Assembly (NCBI GenBank): GCA_910585755.1
Contig: CAJUFH010000008.1
Span: forward strand, 1-64,000
Direction of reading: 5' to 3'
Length of the DNA: 64,000 nt
DNA from: an uncultured Muribaculaceae bacterium
GTDB lineage: Bacteria; Bacteroidota; Bacteroidia; Bacteroidales; Muribaculaceae
The position numbers were made by a program, and so were the translations under genes. Each line of letters starts with the position of its first letter. Within the stretch, counting starts at the first letter, position 1. The notes under the pieces are model-generated. The model worked only from the letters and a program-made list of their open reading frames with translations. It was not told the origin of the DNA and ran no database searches. Positions 24,287-32,897 of the stretch are shown here, piece by piece.

Positions 24287-25211
24287 CCGCGACGGAAACG
24301 GCAGCGAGGAAATTACCGCAGCCGTCGGAATAATCTCTAACGGTATCACTTTCGACAAGTGGCGGCCCCTGATTCCGTTCGGAATCCGTGATGTCGTCGC
24401 AATCGTGGGCCGTGAACCGGTCGAGGCTCTGGCCGACTATTACGAAAACGGAGAAAGCGACGACGCGGCTATGGCTGACGCTCTGGCTTATCTGCAACAG
24501 GCGGTGGCCTTCTTTACATGGCTGAAGATAATCCCGACTCTCGACGCACAGCACGGAGATACAGGAAGGGCGAAAAGCCTCGGAGAAAACGAAAAAGGGT
24601 TAACAGCCCTTCAGGAGTTCAAGGACGAGGAAAATATTTTACGTCTGGCCTACGAGGCTACCGACGCACTTGTCGAAGCCTTAGACCGCGAGGCGTTCCC
24701 GTTCTGGATTGAATCGCCCAAGTACCGCCAGCGCGAAGGGTTGTTAATACGCAGTAAGGAGGAGTTCGATAATTACTACATTATCGGTTCTCATCGCCTT
24801 TTCGTTACCCTCGTTCCTATTATCCGCGAGGTTCAGGGCGCAACCGTCGCCCCGGTACTCGGCAAGTATCTCGCTCCGATTCTTTCGGGTGAGGATTCCG
24901 ATACCTTCACGCTGATGAAGGCAACAGCAGCCCGCGCAGTGGCTTTGCTAACCATGCAGAAGGCGGTGGAACGCCTTCCGGTCGAGGTTATTCCGGAGGG
25001 TATCGTACAGGTTCAGCAGTCGCAGCCGGTAAAATCAAGGTTACGCGCCGAGCAATCGGCCCGCGCCTCGGTTGCCGCCTCTCTGGGTGCTGACGCTACC
25101 CGCGCCCTCGAATACCTTCAGCAGCTCGTGGCGCAGCTCGACGCAGACGGCGAGGAGGTAGATACATCAATTACCGGGCCTATTGTCCACAGTAAAGGAA
25201 TGTCGTTTTAA
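24273..25211 (+). CDS. Head or neck protein, unknown
   Basis: A protein of 312 residues, mostly helical: VGREPVEALADYYENG, DALAYLQQAVAFFTWLKIIP, and TALQEFKDEENILRLAYEAT. It contains FPFWIESPKYRQREGLLI. The C-terminal ~60 residues are Gln/Ala-rich. It overlaps the PLD-like gene by 14 bases and the next gene by 1 base (TAATG), so the three are probably co-translated. Its position between portal and connectors suggests a head-completion or adaptor role. Confidence 0.55.
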   Translation: MKLFDRDGNGSEEITAAVGIISNGITFDKWRPLIPFGIRDVVAIVGREPVEALADYYENGESDDAAMADALAYLQQAVAFFTWLKIIPTLDAQHGDTGRAKSLGENEKGLTALQEFKDEENILRLAYEATDALVEALDREAFPFWIESPKYRQREGLLIRSKEEFDNYYIIGSHRLFVTLVPIIREVQGATVAPVLGKYLAPILSGEDSDTFTLMKATAARAVALLTMQKAVERLPVEVIPEGIVQVQQSQPVKSRLRAEQSARASVAASLGADATRALEYLQQLVAQLDADGEEVDTSITGPIVHSKGMSF

Positions 25212-25993
25212 TGGAAACAATCACCACACGAGGCCGCTCCGTCAAAATTCCGACCCATGTCAGCGAATTGACCCCAGCGCAATACGAATATTACGTTTTT
25301 CTCGCCTATGCTCTGGGCGCGGGTGTGATTGACGGCGATTATTTCCGGGTTCGCTGGCTCTCCTTCCTGATTGGCCTCGGCAAAGCGGATTACACGTTGT
25401 TGAAGGAGCAACACGTCGAGGAACTGAAAGCACAGGCCGGAGCGATTGAAGGTTTTTTCGTGGCTGAAGGCGACCGCGTTCATCTTGATTTCAATACGCC
25501 CGTTAACCTCCTGCCTTCATACGGAGGCTATCAAGGCCCCGGCGATTGGCTGGAGGGTGTGACATACGGCGAGTTTGTGGAGTGCCTTACCATAGCCGAG
25601 AATCTTCACCAAATGGACGAGCAAGAGGTGGCTGAAGGTTACGCCCATATTGCCCGGCGGCTCTACCATATTCCCGACGGAGAGAAAGTGCCCGACCTTC
25701 TGGCGTTCCATGCCCCGACGCTCCTCGCCTCCGTCTGGAAGGCAATCCTTGCCGGCCCCGTGGAAATCAACGGAAAGAAAATTGATTTACGGATTATCTT
25801 CCGCAGTTCCGGCGGAGGAAAGAAGCCGGACGACAAGACCGGATGGACCGGTATAACCTTCGAGGTCGCTACCGCCGGACTGTTCGGGAACGTGGCGGAG
25901 GTGGAGCGCACCGATATGTGGGCCGTCCTCATTTACCTGTATAAATGCAAGTTTGAATATCTCAACGAGAAACGTAACATCCCAAATAAATAA
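25211..25993 (+). CDS. Phage protein in the connector region, unknown
   Basis: A protein of 260 residues. It opens with a beta part (TTRGRSVKIPTHVSELTP), then helices (QYEYYVFLAYALGAG, VRWLSFLIGLGKADYTLLKEQ). The C-terminal part, GITFEVATAGLFGNVAEVER, is followed by a helix (MWAVLIYLYKCKFEYLNEK). The closing helix pattern is faintly reminiscent of tail assembly chaperones, but no frameshift site follows. It is tightly packed with its neighbours. I cannot name the family. Confidence 0.5.
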   Translation: METITTRGRSVKIPTHVSELTPAQYEYYVFLAYALGAGVIDGDYFRVRWLSFLIGLGKADYTLLKEQHVEELKAQAGAIEGFFVAEGDRVHLDFNTPVNLLPSYGGYQGPGDWLEGVTYGEFVECLTIAENLHQMDEQEVAEGYAHIARRLYHIPDGEKVPDLLAFHAPTLLASVWKAILAGPVEINGKKIDLRIIFRSSGGGKKPDDKTGWTGITFEVATAGLFGNVAEVERTDMWAVLIYLYKCKFEYLNEKRNIPNK

Positions 25994-25999
25994 ATCATC

Positions 26000-26452
26000 A
26001 TGCAACTTTCAACCGCAATCAAGAAAAAAATTAAGGCGTGGGAAGGCTGTCGGCTTACAGCCTACCGTTGCCCTGCCGGAGTTCTCACAATCGGCTACGG
26101 CCACACCGGGAAAGATGTCACCCCCGGCAAGAAAATCACACAAGCGGAGGCTGACGCGCTTTTCGATACCGATATTACCAAGTTCGCCGCTACAGTCGCG
26201 CCGATCTTTGCTGGGGTGCAGCTCAATGGCGACCAGTTCGACGCGCTTGTTTCGCTGTCTTACAATATCGGTTCGCTCACCGTCAAGGCCCCGACACTCG
26301 TCCGCAAGGTTAAGTCCGACCCCAATGATCCCACTATCCGCGCCGAGTTCATGAAACACGTTAACGCAAGGGTTAACGGTGTTCTGAAGCCCCTCCCCGG
26401 ACTGATGAAACGCCGAGCAGCCGAAGCCGACCACTATTTCGGGAAGATATGA
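26000..26452 (+). CDS. GH24 lysozyme (endolysin)
   Basis: A protein of 150 residues of the phage-type glycoside hydrolase family 24. The motif WEGCRLTAYRCPAGVLTIGY contains the catalytic Glu15 and is followed by GHT, with a Thr in the catalytic region. Later segments are QFDALVSLSYNIGS and the closing LPGLMKRRAAEADHYF. It hydrolyses the beta-1,4 bond between MurNAc and GlcNAc in peptidoglycan. There is no signal peptide, so it depends on a holin for export. It overlaps the next gene by 4 bases. Confidence 0.92.
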   Translation: MQLSTAIKKKIKAWEGCRLTAYRCPAGVLTIGYGHTGKDVTPGKKITQAEADALFDTDITKFAATVAPIFAGVQLNGDQFDALVSLSYNIGSLTVKAPTLVRKVKSDPNDPTIRAEFMKHVNARVNGVLKPLPGLMKRRAAEADHYFGKI

Positions 26453-26886
26453 TAAATCTCTTACACTACCGCGAATATTGGGAAGGAGTAGGCCGCCGTG
26501 TCAATTCAATAACCGAGGTTCTGCCCGTCACCATAGACGAGCAGATGGGTAAGAAAATTCAGTCGTTACCGGCGAACTCTGTAAATCTTTTCGTTTTTCC
26601 TCCTTTGGCTGAATCCGGCGCGAAGAATGTCGATAATTTCAAGGAGGTTAACAAATGCGTGGTTTTCGTTATGGCGAAATACGACCCACAACGCCGCAAC
26701 TCTTTCGACGTGCTGGAGCAGACACAGCCGATTATCGACGAGGTAAAAAGTATATTACTCAAAGACCAGAGAGCCGGATGCCCGGTTATGCGTGTCGAGG
26801 TCGACAGTATCGACACCGCTCCGGAAACGGAACTTTACGGACGCTTTGCCGGTTGGTCGATAGCCTTCAACGTAACATCTTACTGA
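26449..26886 (+). CDS. Possible tail terminator or neck protein
   Basis: A protein of 145 residues, ATG 26449. The alpha/beta order (a starting helix LHYREYWEGVGRRV, strand SVNLFVFPPLAES, strand NKCVVFVMAKYDP, helix LEQTQPIIDEVKSIL, strand GCPVMRVEVDSI, strand GWSIAFNVTSY) resembles the gpU/tail terminator fold. It lies between the lysozyme and the gp10-like protein, in the connector cluster. Assignment is by secondary-structure pattern and position. Confidence 0.5.
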   Translation: MINLLHYREYWEGVGRRVNSITEVLPVTIDEQMGKKIQSLPANSVNLFVFPPLAESGAKNVDNFKEVNKCVVFVMAKYDPQRRNSFDVLEQTQPIIDEVKSILLKDQRAGCPVMRVEVDSIDTAPETELYGRFAGWSIAFNVTSY

Positions 26887-26887
26887 T

Positions 26888-27292
26888 ATGGACGACCCCG
26901 ACAAGATAGCAAAGTATTTCACCGAATACGTTAACCTAGGATTCCGCCGGATATTCGAGGAACAGCGACGTATCGCCGCCGCCAAGATATACGGGAAACA
27001 AGCCTACCGCACCGACGGAACACCCCGGAGCCGTTCGGGGCGGCTGCAACAGGCGTTAGCCTCGCCGACCTTCTCGATAACCGGCTCCGGCTCCGGCATA
27101 TCGGCAAAAGCGCAGTACCCGACATATCTCCGATTCCTCGACATGAAGCGGCTCGGTAATTACCGAATCTATAACCGCCCGGTCTGGGGTATTCTCTACA
27201 AAGAAACATTCAACGACATACGGTTTGAGTTCTCGGCGTGGTTGCGCAAGAATTTGGCCGATTCTATCCGCGAGAGTTATCAACAGTCATAA
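26888..27292 (+). CDS. Head-tail joining protein, HK97 gp10-like (putative)
   Basis: A protein of 134 residues. It has a basic N-terminal helix (FRRIFEEQRRIAAAKIYG), then SRSGRLQQALASPTFSITGS, a 'R-SG-L-A' segment common in gp10/tail-completion proteins, then ISAKAQYPTYLRFLDM and a C-terminal helix. It starts one base after the preceding stop. Function inferred: assembly of the head-tail junction. Confidence 0.5.
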   Translation: MDDPDKIAKYFTEYVNLGFRRIFEEQRRIAAAKIYGKQAYRTDGTPRSRSGRLQQALASPTFSITGSGSGISAKAQYPTYLRFLDMKRLGNYRIYNRPVWGILYKETFNDIRFEFSAWLRKNLADSIRESYQQS

Positions 27293-27305
27293 CAAGTTAT
27301 CAACA

Positions 27306-27560
27306 ATGAAGAAAGTAAAAATTATTGTGGGCGCAATCCTTCGGGGTGCGCTCCTCGTTGCCCCCGGTGTCGCTTTCGGCTGGTGGGCATGGAACAAAGC
27401 AATGGCGTTAATCGCTATCCTCGCAGCCGTCGGTGTCGAAACCCTGTTCCTGTTCGTGTTCTCGTTCATCACCGTGGCGGTCCAGGCCCGCCGCGACCTC
27501 CGACGTAAGAAGGCGGAGGAAGCAGAGGCGGACGAGGGAAACGGCACCGCTGCACAGTAA
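27306..27560 (+). CDS. Small membrane protein
   Basis: Eighty-four residues from ATG 27306 (MKKVKIIVGA). Two hydrophobic segments: IIVGAILRGALLVAPGVAFGWW (~6-27) and MALIAILAAVGVETLFLFVF (~33-52). The tail is highly charged (ARRDLRRKKAEEAEADEG). Holin-like architecture, but tape-measure-proximal membrane proteins of other roles also look like this. Confidence 0.6.
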   Translation: MKKVKIIVGAILRGALLVAPGVAFGWWAWNKAMALIAILAAVGVETLFLFVFSFITVAVQARRDLRRKKAEEAEADEGNGTAAQ

Positions 27561-27591
27561 ACCAATTTTCACTAACTTAATTTTTTGCATT

Positions 27592-27888
27592 ATGTCAGTA
27601 TGTAAAGACCGTAAGGGGCAGGATAAACTCCTGCACATTTTCGTGGTGTTCTGTATCGCCGTACTCTTCGGCGCACTCATCGCCCACATTCCGCCCCACA
27701 ACGAGTGGACGACCGCGATAGTTGCGTTTATCGTGGCCCTTCTTGTGGGTATAGGTAAGGAAATCCGCGACAGCCGAGAGAATGGAAACCACTTTTGTGT
27801 CTGGGACATCGTGGCCGACATCATCGGCGCGGTTCTCGGTAGTGGTGTGGCATGGCTTGCGGCTCATTTCATCACGCGCTCCCTCTAA
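27592..27888 (+). CDS. Three-helix membrane protein with YfiM/DUF2279-like motif
   Basis: Ninety-eight residues from ATG 27592. The motif GKEIRDSRENGNHFCVWDIVADIIG resembles the 'GigKEi.D...D..adl.G' core of YfiM/DUF2279 proteins, and DKLLH at 12-16 fits the start of that family. Hydrophobic segments are FVVFCIAVLFGALIA, AIVAFIVALLVGI and ADIIGAVLGSGVAWLAAHFI. In phages such proteins may act in lysis. A terminator follows 27 bases after the stop. Confidence 0.6.
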   Translation: MSVCKDRKGQDKLLHIFVVFCIAVLFGALIAHIPPHNEWTTAIVAFIVALLVGIGKEIRDSRENGNHFCVWDIVADIIGAVLGSGVAWLAAHFITRSL

Positions 27889-27914
27889 AGGGTGAACCCT
27901 TCCAACTCGTTGCG

Positions 27915-27945
27915 CACCTCGCCCGAAATCGTGGCGGGGTGTTTT
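27915..27945 (+). terminator. Terminator after the membrane-protein pair
   Basis: CACCTCGCC pairs with GGCGGGGTG (one G-T), 9-base loop, then TTTTATGTTTT. Confidence 0.75.
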
Positions 27946-28003
27946 ATGTTTTATAACATATACTTTTTTATTTGAATATATCGCCTAAATCAAATAATTT
28001 GTT

Positions 28004-28011
28004 TAACTTTG
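28004..28011 (+). promoter_or_regulatory. Host-type promoter -7 box TAACTTTG
   Basis: A perfect TAnnTTTG box in AT-rich DNA, 25 bases before ATG 28036. No GTCCTTC lies upstream, so the RHH gene could be expressed from the prophage without phage activation. Confidence 0.6.
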
Positions 28012-28035
28012 TGGAAACTAAAATAATATACAGTT

Positions 28036-28227
28036 ATGGGCGGTATAGGCAGCGGCGGAGCGCGAGAAGGCGCAGGGCGTAAAACAGTGGACGGAGAGCC
28101 GAGGACTAAAATCTCGGTCACTTTGCCCACATGGTTGTTAAACCTCATACGCGACGAGGCTGCCCGCCGAAAGGTTTCGACCTCTCAACTCATTACCGAA
28201 TTTTTAACGAAAGGGCTTGAACGATGA
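28036..28227 (+). CDS. Ribbon-helix-helix DNA-binding protein
   Basis: Sixty-three residues. A Gly-rich N-terminus (MGGIGSGGAREGAGRKTVDG) is followed by the ribbon strand TKISVTLP and two helices (TWLLNLIRDEAARRK and STSQLITEFLTKGL). This is the Arc/CopG-type fold, which dimerises and binds DNA with the beta strands. With a host-type promoter and terminator upstream it may be an accessory regulator expressed in lysogeny. It is coupled to the next gene by ATGA overlap; the pair does not look like a toxin-antitoxin system. Confidence 0.7.
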   Translation: MGGIGSGGAREGAGRKTVDGEPRTKISVTLPTWLLNLIRDEAARRKVSTSQLITEFLTKGLER

Positions 28228-28484
28228 AACGGACACTGAAATATATATTACTTGCTATCGTGGTAGTCGCATGGTATGGAGTATTCTATCGTATCGACCC
28301 CACAACTCCAATACAGGCGTTTTTTGCGGCACTGTTTTTAAGTGCTGTAAGTGTAATGATATATTTGGCTATTGCTGAAATAGTCAGGCGCTATAAATCC
28401 GGTGAGCAGATATGGACGTGGCAGGAAGAAAAGCCGCGAAAACTACCGTTATGGTATAGGATATTATCGAAGATTTTCCGTTAA
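28224..28484 (+). CDS. Small membrane protein coupled to RHH regulator
   Basis: Eighty-six residues with an ATG overlapping the preceding stop by four bases. Membrane segments YILLAIVVVAWYGVFY (~7-22) and FFAALFLSAVSVMIYLAIAEI (~33-53), then a basic Trp-rich tail (WTWQEEKPRKLPLWYRIL). The regulator plus membrane protein pair, with a host-like promoter, may be a lysogeny-expressed accessory unit. Function unknown. Confidence 0.6.
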   Translation: MKRTLKYILLAIVVVAWYGVFYRIDPTTPIQAFFAALFLSAVSVMIYLAIAEIVRRYKSGEQIWTWQEEKPRKLPLWYRILSKIFR

Positions 28485-28490
28485 TTAGGT

Positions 28491-28526
28491 GTCCTTCATA
28501 GACTAACCCGAAGGGGGTAATTTTGC
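28491..28526 (+). promoter_or_regulatory. Phage promoter element P5 (GTCCTTC-N21-AATTTTGC)
   Basis: GTCCTTC (28491-28497), 21 bases, AATTTTGC (28519-28526); with the preceding base the box is TAATTTTG. It lies 25 bases before the tape-measure ATG. Confidence 0.65.
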
Positions 28527-28548
28527 CGCAAACAAGATTACCCCCTTT
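28511..28548 (+). promoter_or_regulatory. Hairpin over the tape-measure leader
   Basis: AAGGGGGTAAT (28511-28521) pairs with ATTACCCCCTTT (28537-28548), ending three bases before ATG 28552. It overlaps the -7 box of P5. It may act as a terminator of the upstream unit (weak T tract) or, in read-through messages, hide the start of the tape measure. Confidence 0.55.
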
Positions 28549-28551
28549 GTC

Positions 28552-31500
28552 ATGGCGAAATTAAATAACGATAAAATCGCGGTCGAACTCGACCTTAAAG
28601 CACAGAAGGCACAAGAGGAGATTCGCCGACTTACCAAGGCAACCGATGAACTCCGAAAACAGAATCAAGCCTACCGGAAGGAGAAGGCGGCCCTTGAACG
28701 TGTAGAGGGCGACCATACAGCCGAATATGCACGATTAAACGCGGCTATCGAGGCTAATAAACGTGAGATAGAAGCCAATAACCGTGCAATGGAGAAAGCA
28801 CGGAAAGAAATCGACATTTCCAGAATGTCGGCTGCTGACCTTGGGAAAGAATTAAAGCGACTGAAGGGCGAACTGAATAAGACTTCAAAAGCCCTATATC
28901 CGGAAAGATATAGAGAGCTGGAGAATGAAATCCGCAGAGTTGAAAAGGCACACGCCGAAGCAACCCGTTCGACACGCGGTTTTCTGGCCTCGCTCCTGTC
29001 GCTCGATAAGATTGCCACCTCGATAAAGGGCTTTTTCATGGGCCTGGGCATGGTGATAATGACGCAAGTTATAGGAGCGTTCAAGCAACTGACAAACATT
29101 ATTCAGGATTTTGAGCGGGCTAACTCAAAACTTGCCTCCGTACTGGGTACGACTATCGACGGAGTTTCACGCCTGACCGACCAAGCGAAATATTTAGGGC
29201 GCACCACAACCGCCACAGCCTCGCAAGTTACCGGCCTTCAGACCGAACTCGCAAAACTCGGATTCACGCAGGACGTTATCGAGAAACTTACCCCCTCGGT
29301 TCTGAAATTCGCGAAGGCAGTCGATACCGACCTATCGAGCGCGGCAGCGTTCGCCGGTGCCGCCATGCGTATGTTTAACAAGGACGCAGACCAAGCCGAA
29401 GCGGTGATGGCCTCTTTTGCCGTTGCCACAACTAAAAGCGCACTTGATTTTCACAAGCTGGAGGCCTCGCTGTCAACTGTTGGCCCGGTAGCCAATGCGT
29501 TCGGGTTCTCCCTCGAAGAAACGACCGCACTCCTCGGCCAACTCTCAAACGCCGGATTCGACGCAAGCAGCGCCGCCACCGCAACCCGTAATATCCTCCT
29601 GAATCTGGCAGACGCTAACGGCGACCTCGCGAAAGCCCTCGGTGGCCCAGTGACTAACCTCGACGAACTGGTTAACGGGCTGAATAAACTTAACGCGGAA
29701 GGTGTGGACCTCGCGAAAGCCCTCGAACTGACCGACAAGCGAAGCGTGGCCGCGTTCTCGACTTTCCTTAACGGTTCTGATTCAATTCTCGCGCTCCGTG
29801 ATTCGATAACCGATTGTACCGATGATTTTCAACAAATGGCCGCGACAATGGCCGACAACGCGGCCGGTTCGTTTGCCGGATTCCAGTCAGCAGTGGAGGG
29901 CTTAATTTTGAAATTCTTTGATTTCCGCGAAGCCCTGAAAACTCTCTACGAGTGGGGTACAGATATTATAAATTGGATTGGCGAAATTGTGGACGCTTTC
30001 AGCCCTATGGGTACAATGATAGGATGGGCCGCGACAACAGTAGGTGCGCTTGTGTCCGCTTTGGGTACTCTCGTGGGCTGGATTACAAAATTATTCACAC
30101 AGACCGCCGCCGGAAGAATGATATTAAACGGCGTTGTTGCCGCTCTTGTGGCTTATAAGGTTGCCACACTATTAGCCTCTAATGCTACCAAAACATTTAT
30201 AAGCAATATCGCTAACGCAATAAAAGCCATAATCGCCAAGACGGCGGCGGTTTACAGTGCCGCCAAGGCAGATGGAGCGGCAGCCGTCGCAACACGTCTA
30301 TGGAACGCCGCACTAATGGCAAACCCGATAATTCTTATCATTAGTTTGTTGGCTATGGCCGTGGCCGCGATTATGGGGTATAATTCTGCAATGGACGACG
30401 CTACCGAAAAAACGGACGCATGGACCGAAGCCTCCAAGGAAGCGGCGAAACAGTACGGAGAGCAGAAAGGCAAAATTCAAGCCTTGATAATGGTCGCCGA
30501 GAATGAAAATTTGTCGCTCGAACGTCGTAAAAAGGCCGTTGCAGAACTGAACCGTATTATTCCGAACTATAACGCACAAATAGACGCTACCACCGGCAAA
30601 TATAAAGCGTCTAAACAAGCCCTCGACGCTTATCTTATTTCACTGGAGAAGGAGATGCGTTATAAAGCCAATGAATCAAAAATGCGCGAACTGGTGGCAG
30701 CCGCCGAAGAAGCCCGCGACGCTTACGATGAAGCAGAAATCGCCGCAGCAAAAGCCGGGCGCACCACGCGCAACTGGCTCGGTTTTGTATATCCTTCCGA
30801 CGCTCAAAAAAATGCAAACAGTAAAAAAAGCCTATGGAAGAAGGCCGAAGATGATTTACAAGCATTTCAAGGCCGTATGAAAAAGGCTATCGAGGACGGA
30901 ACGATTACGCCACCGGAGATAACCGAAGAGATAGAAACCGTAAATACCGGCCTCGACAATACTAACAAAACAGCTTCCGAAACCGTCACCCGACTGAAGG
31001 AAATTAACACCGAGTTAAAACGCCTCCGTAAAATGGACCCGGAGAGTGACGAAGAACTCGACCGTATTCAAAAGCGTATAAAGCTCCTTCAGGAAGAAAA
31101 AAAGGAACTGCTCGGAAAAGCCAAGGCCAAACGTACCCCCGGCACATATAAGGAGGATTCTCTCGACCAAGTAACCGCGCCGGTTGACGACGCACACCAA
31201 CGCCGATTACTGGAGATAAATAAACAGGACTTAACCGAAACGGAGCGCACGATCGCGAAGAATCAAGAATTGATAAGATACTGTTTTGAACTTAATAACG
31301 CACTCGAAACACTCCGCGCCAACACTGACAGCACCCACACTAAAACCCTCGACGCTATCACCGCCGAGCAGAATAAACTCGCCGCGCAATCACTCACAGC
31401 CCAAAAGGCTATAAATACGGCAATGGTGAAACAGGATTCAGAGGACTACAAGCAAAGGAAAACAGCCGCCGAAGCGTTTTATAAACAGCAATCCGATTTA

Positions 31501-32889
31501 ATTCGCGCCTCTGTTATCAACGACGCTGATTTACAGGAAGCCGCGAACGTGTACCTTCTTGACCTCGACCGCCAGAACCACGCCGACCAACTTAAAGAGC
31601 TGCAACAGTATTACGATAAAGTTGCAGCCGCCGACTATTATACCAAGGACGAAAAAACAAAACTCCTTCAGCAACTCGGCAAGGATATAAGGAGCGTTCA
31701 AAGTCAGATTCTCACAGATACCGGCAAATTTACCGAACTCATGCGAGAGGCTACGACCGACACAACGAGCAAAGAAGGTATTACCGCAAGTTTCGACCGC
31801 CAGCGTAGCGCAATGATTCTTTATTACGAGGCTCTGAAAGACGCTGAAGGAGTAAGCGCGGAGGAGATTGTAGCACTCGAAACGGAGAAACAACGCCGTA
31901 TCGCCGCCCTTAATTACCAGTATCAAGAGCAGATGTGGCAGCTTCAGGAACTTGTCGGGCTATCATGGGCCGACGAGTACGAACGCGAACTCGCCCAACT
32001 CGAAAATTACCACCGTCAGGGCCTTATCTCAACTAAGGACTACGAAAAGAAAAAATTACAGTTAGGCGTTACCAACGCTAAAAAGTATTTCGATTATTAC
32101 GCCAATCTTTCCGGCTCGATGTTCTCGGCCATACAAGATGCTGAAATCGCGCAGAGTGACGCGAAATATGATGTCTTGATACAACAGGCAAAGAATAACG
32201 GAGAGGACACTGCAGCCCTCGAAGAAGAAAAGGAAAACAAGAAACTCGAAATACAAAAGAAATACGCCGATGTTGATTTTGCGATTAAAATCTCCACGAT
32301 TATAGGAAATACCGCCGTCGCCATAATGCAGGCTTTCGCGCAGCTCGGCCCGATTGGTGGAGCTATAGCCGCCGCCATGTTGACTGCTACCGGCGTGGCC
32401 CAAGTAGTGAGCGCAAAAGCCGAACGCGACAAAATCAAGAATATGCAGCCGAGCAATACCGCCGGCAGCTCCGGCACCGTTGCCGCTCCGGCCAAGGCTG
32501 AACGAGTGCTATCCGGCTACTCTGACGGCGGATATACAGGCGACGGTGACCGCTACGAGGTTGCGGGTGTCGTTCATCGCGGCGAGTACGTCGTGCCGAA
32601 GCCTATTATGGACAACCCTCGCGTAGTTGACGCGGTGGGTACAATCGAGGCGATACGCCGTAATAAAATCCTCGGTTCAGGTATGGCCGCCGCTCCTTCC
32701 GCCGGTTACGCCGACGGAGGTTATACCGTCCCGGCTCCCTCGTTGAGCATGGAGGAATTTACAAAGGCCGTTCAGGAGTTCCGGGCGGCAACAAAGGCAA
32801 TCCGGGCATATATCGTTTACAAGGACATAGAGGACGCGAAGGAAACGATGGACCGCGCCCGCGCTCCGTTCACCAGAAACAAAAAGTAA
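28552..32889 (+). CDS. Tail tape measure protein
   Basis: A protein of 1,445 residues. Residues ~15-135 are coiled coil (QKAQEEIRRLTKATDELRKQ and on). A TP901-type tape-measure core follows (~180-480: FERANSKLASVLGTTIDGVS, GLQTELAKLGFTQD, ALLGQLSNAGFDASSAATAT). Hydrophobic stretches lie around 495-600. Long charged helices fill the rest. The C-terminal segment includes 'GYSDGGYTGDGDRYEVAGVV' and HRGEYVVP, a motif common at tape-measure ends. It sets tail length; 1,445 residues at about 0.15 nm each would give a tail near 200 nm. It begins behind promoter P5. Confidence 0.92.
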   Translation: MAKLNNDKIAVELDLKAQKAQEEIRRLTKATDELRKQNQAYRKEKAALERVEGDHTAEYARLNAAIEANKREIEANNRAMEKARKEIDISRMSAADLGKELKRLKGELNKTSKALYPERYRELENEIRRVEKAHAEATRSTRGFLASLLSLDKIATSIKGFFMGLGMVIMTQVIGAFKQLTNIIQDFERANSKLASVLGTTIDGVSRLTDQAKYLGRTTTATASQVTGLQTELAKLGFTQDVIEKLTPSVLKFAKAVDTDLSSAAAFAGAAMRMFNKDADQAEAVMASFAVATTKSALDFHKLEASLSTVGPVANAFGFSLEETTALLGQLSNAGFDASSAATATRNILLNLADANGDLAKALGGPVTNLDELVNGLNKLNAEGVDLAKALELTDKRSVAAFSTFLNGSDSILALRDSITDCTDDFQQMAATMADNAAGSFAGFQSAVEGLILKFFDFREALKTLYEWGTDIINWIGEIVDAFSPMGTMIGWAATTVGALVSALGTLVGWITKLFTQTAAGRMILNGVVAALVAYKVATLLASNATKTFISNIANAIKAIIAKTAAVYSAAKADGAAAVATRLWNAALMANPIILIISLLAMAVAAIMGYNSAMDDATEKTDAWTEASKEAAKQYGEQKGKIQALIMVAENENLSLERRKKAVAELNRIIPNYNAQIDATTGKYKASKQALDAYLISLEKEMRYKANESKMRELVAAAEEARDAYDEAEIAAAKAGRTTRNWLGFVYPSDAQKNANSKKSLWKKAEDDLQAFQGRMKKAIEDGTITPPEITEEIETVNTGLDNTNKTASETVTRLKEINTELKRLRKMDPESDEELDRIQKRIKLLQEEKKELLGKAKAKRTPGTYKEDSLDQVTAPVDDAHQRRLLEINKQDLTETERTIAKNQELIRYCFELNNALETLRANTDSTHTKTLDAITAEQNKLAAQSLTAQKAINTAMVKQDSEDYKQRKTAAEAFYKQQSDLIRASVINDADLQEAANVYLLDLDRQNHADQLKELQQYYDKVAAADYYTKDEKTKLLQQLGKDIRSVQSQILTDTGKFTELMREATTDTTSKEGITASFDRQRSAMILYYEALKDAEGVSAEEIVALETEKQRRIAALNYQYQEQMWQLQELVGLSWADEYERELAQLENYHRQGLISTKDYEKKKLQLGVTNAKKYFDYYANLSGSMFSAIQDAEIAQSDAKYDVLIQQAKNNGEDTAALEEEKENKKLEIQKKYADVDFAIKISTIIGNTAVAIMQAFAQLGPIGGAIAAAMLTATGVAQVVSAKAERDKIKNMQPSNTAGSSGTVAAPAKAERVLSGYSDGGYTGDGDRYEVAGVVHRGEYVVPKPIMDNPRVVDAVGTIEAIRRNKILGSGMAAAPSAGYADGGYTVPAPSLSMEEFTKAVQEFRAATKAIRAYIVYKDIEDAKETMDRARAPFTRNKK

Positions 32890-32897
32890 TTACCGCT

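Noticed and set aside
28036..28484. Toxin-antitoxin pair (RHH plus partner)
   Set aside because: The partner is a two-helix membrane protein with no toxin motif; nothing beyond gene order supports it.
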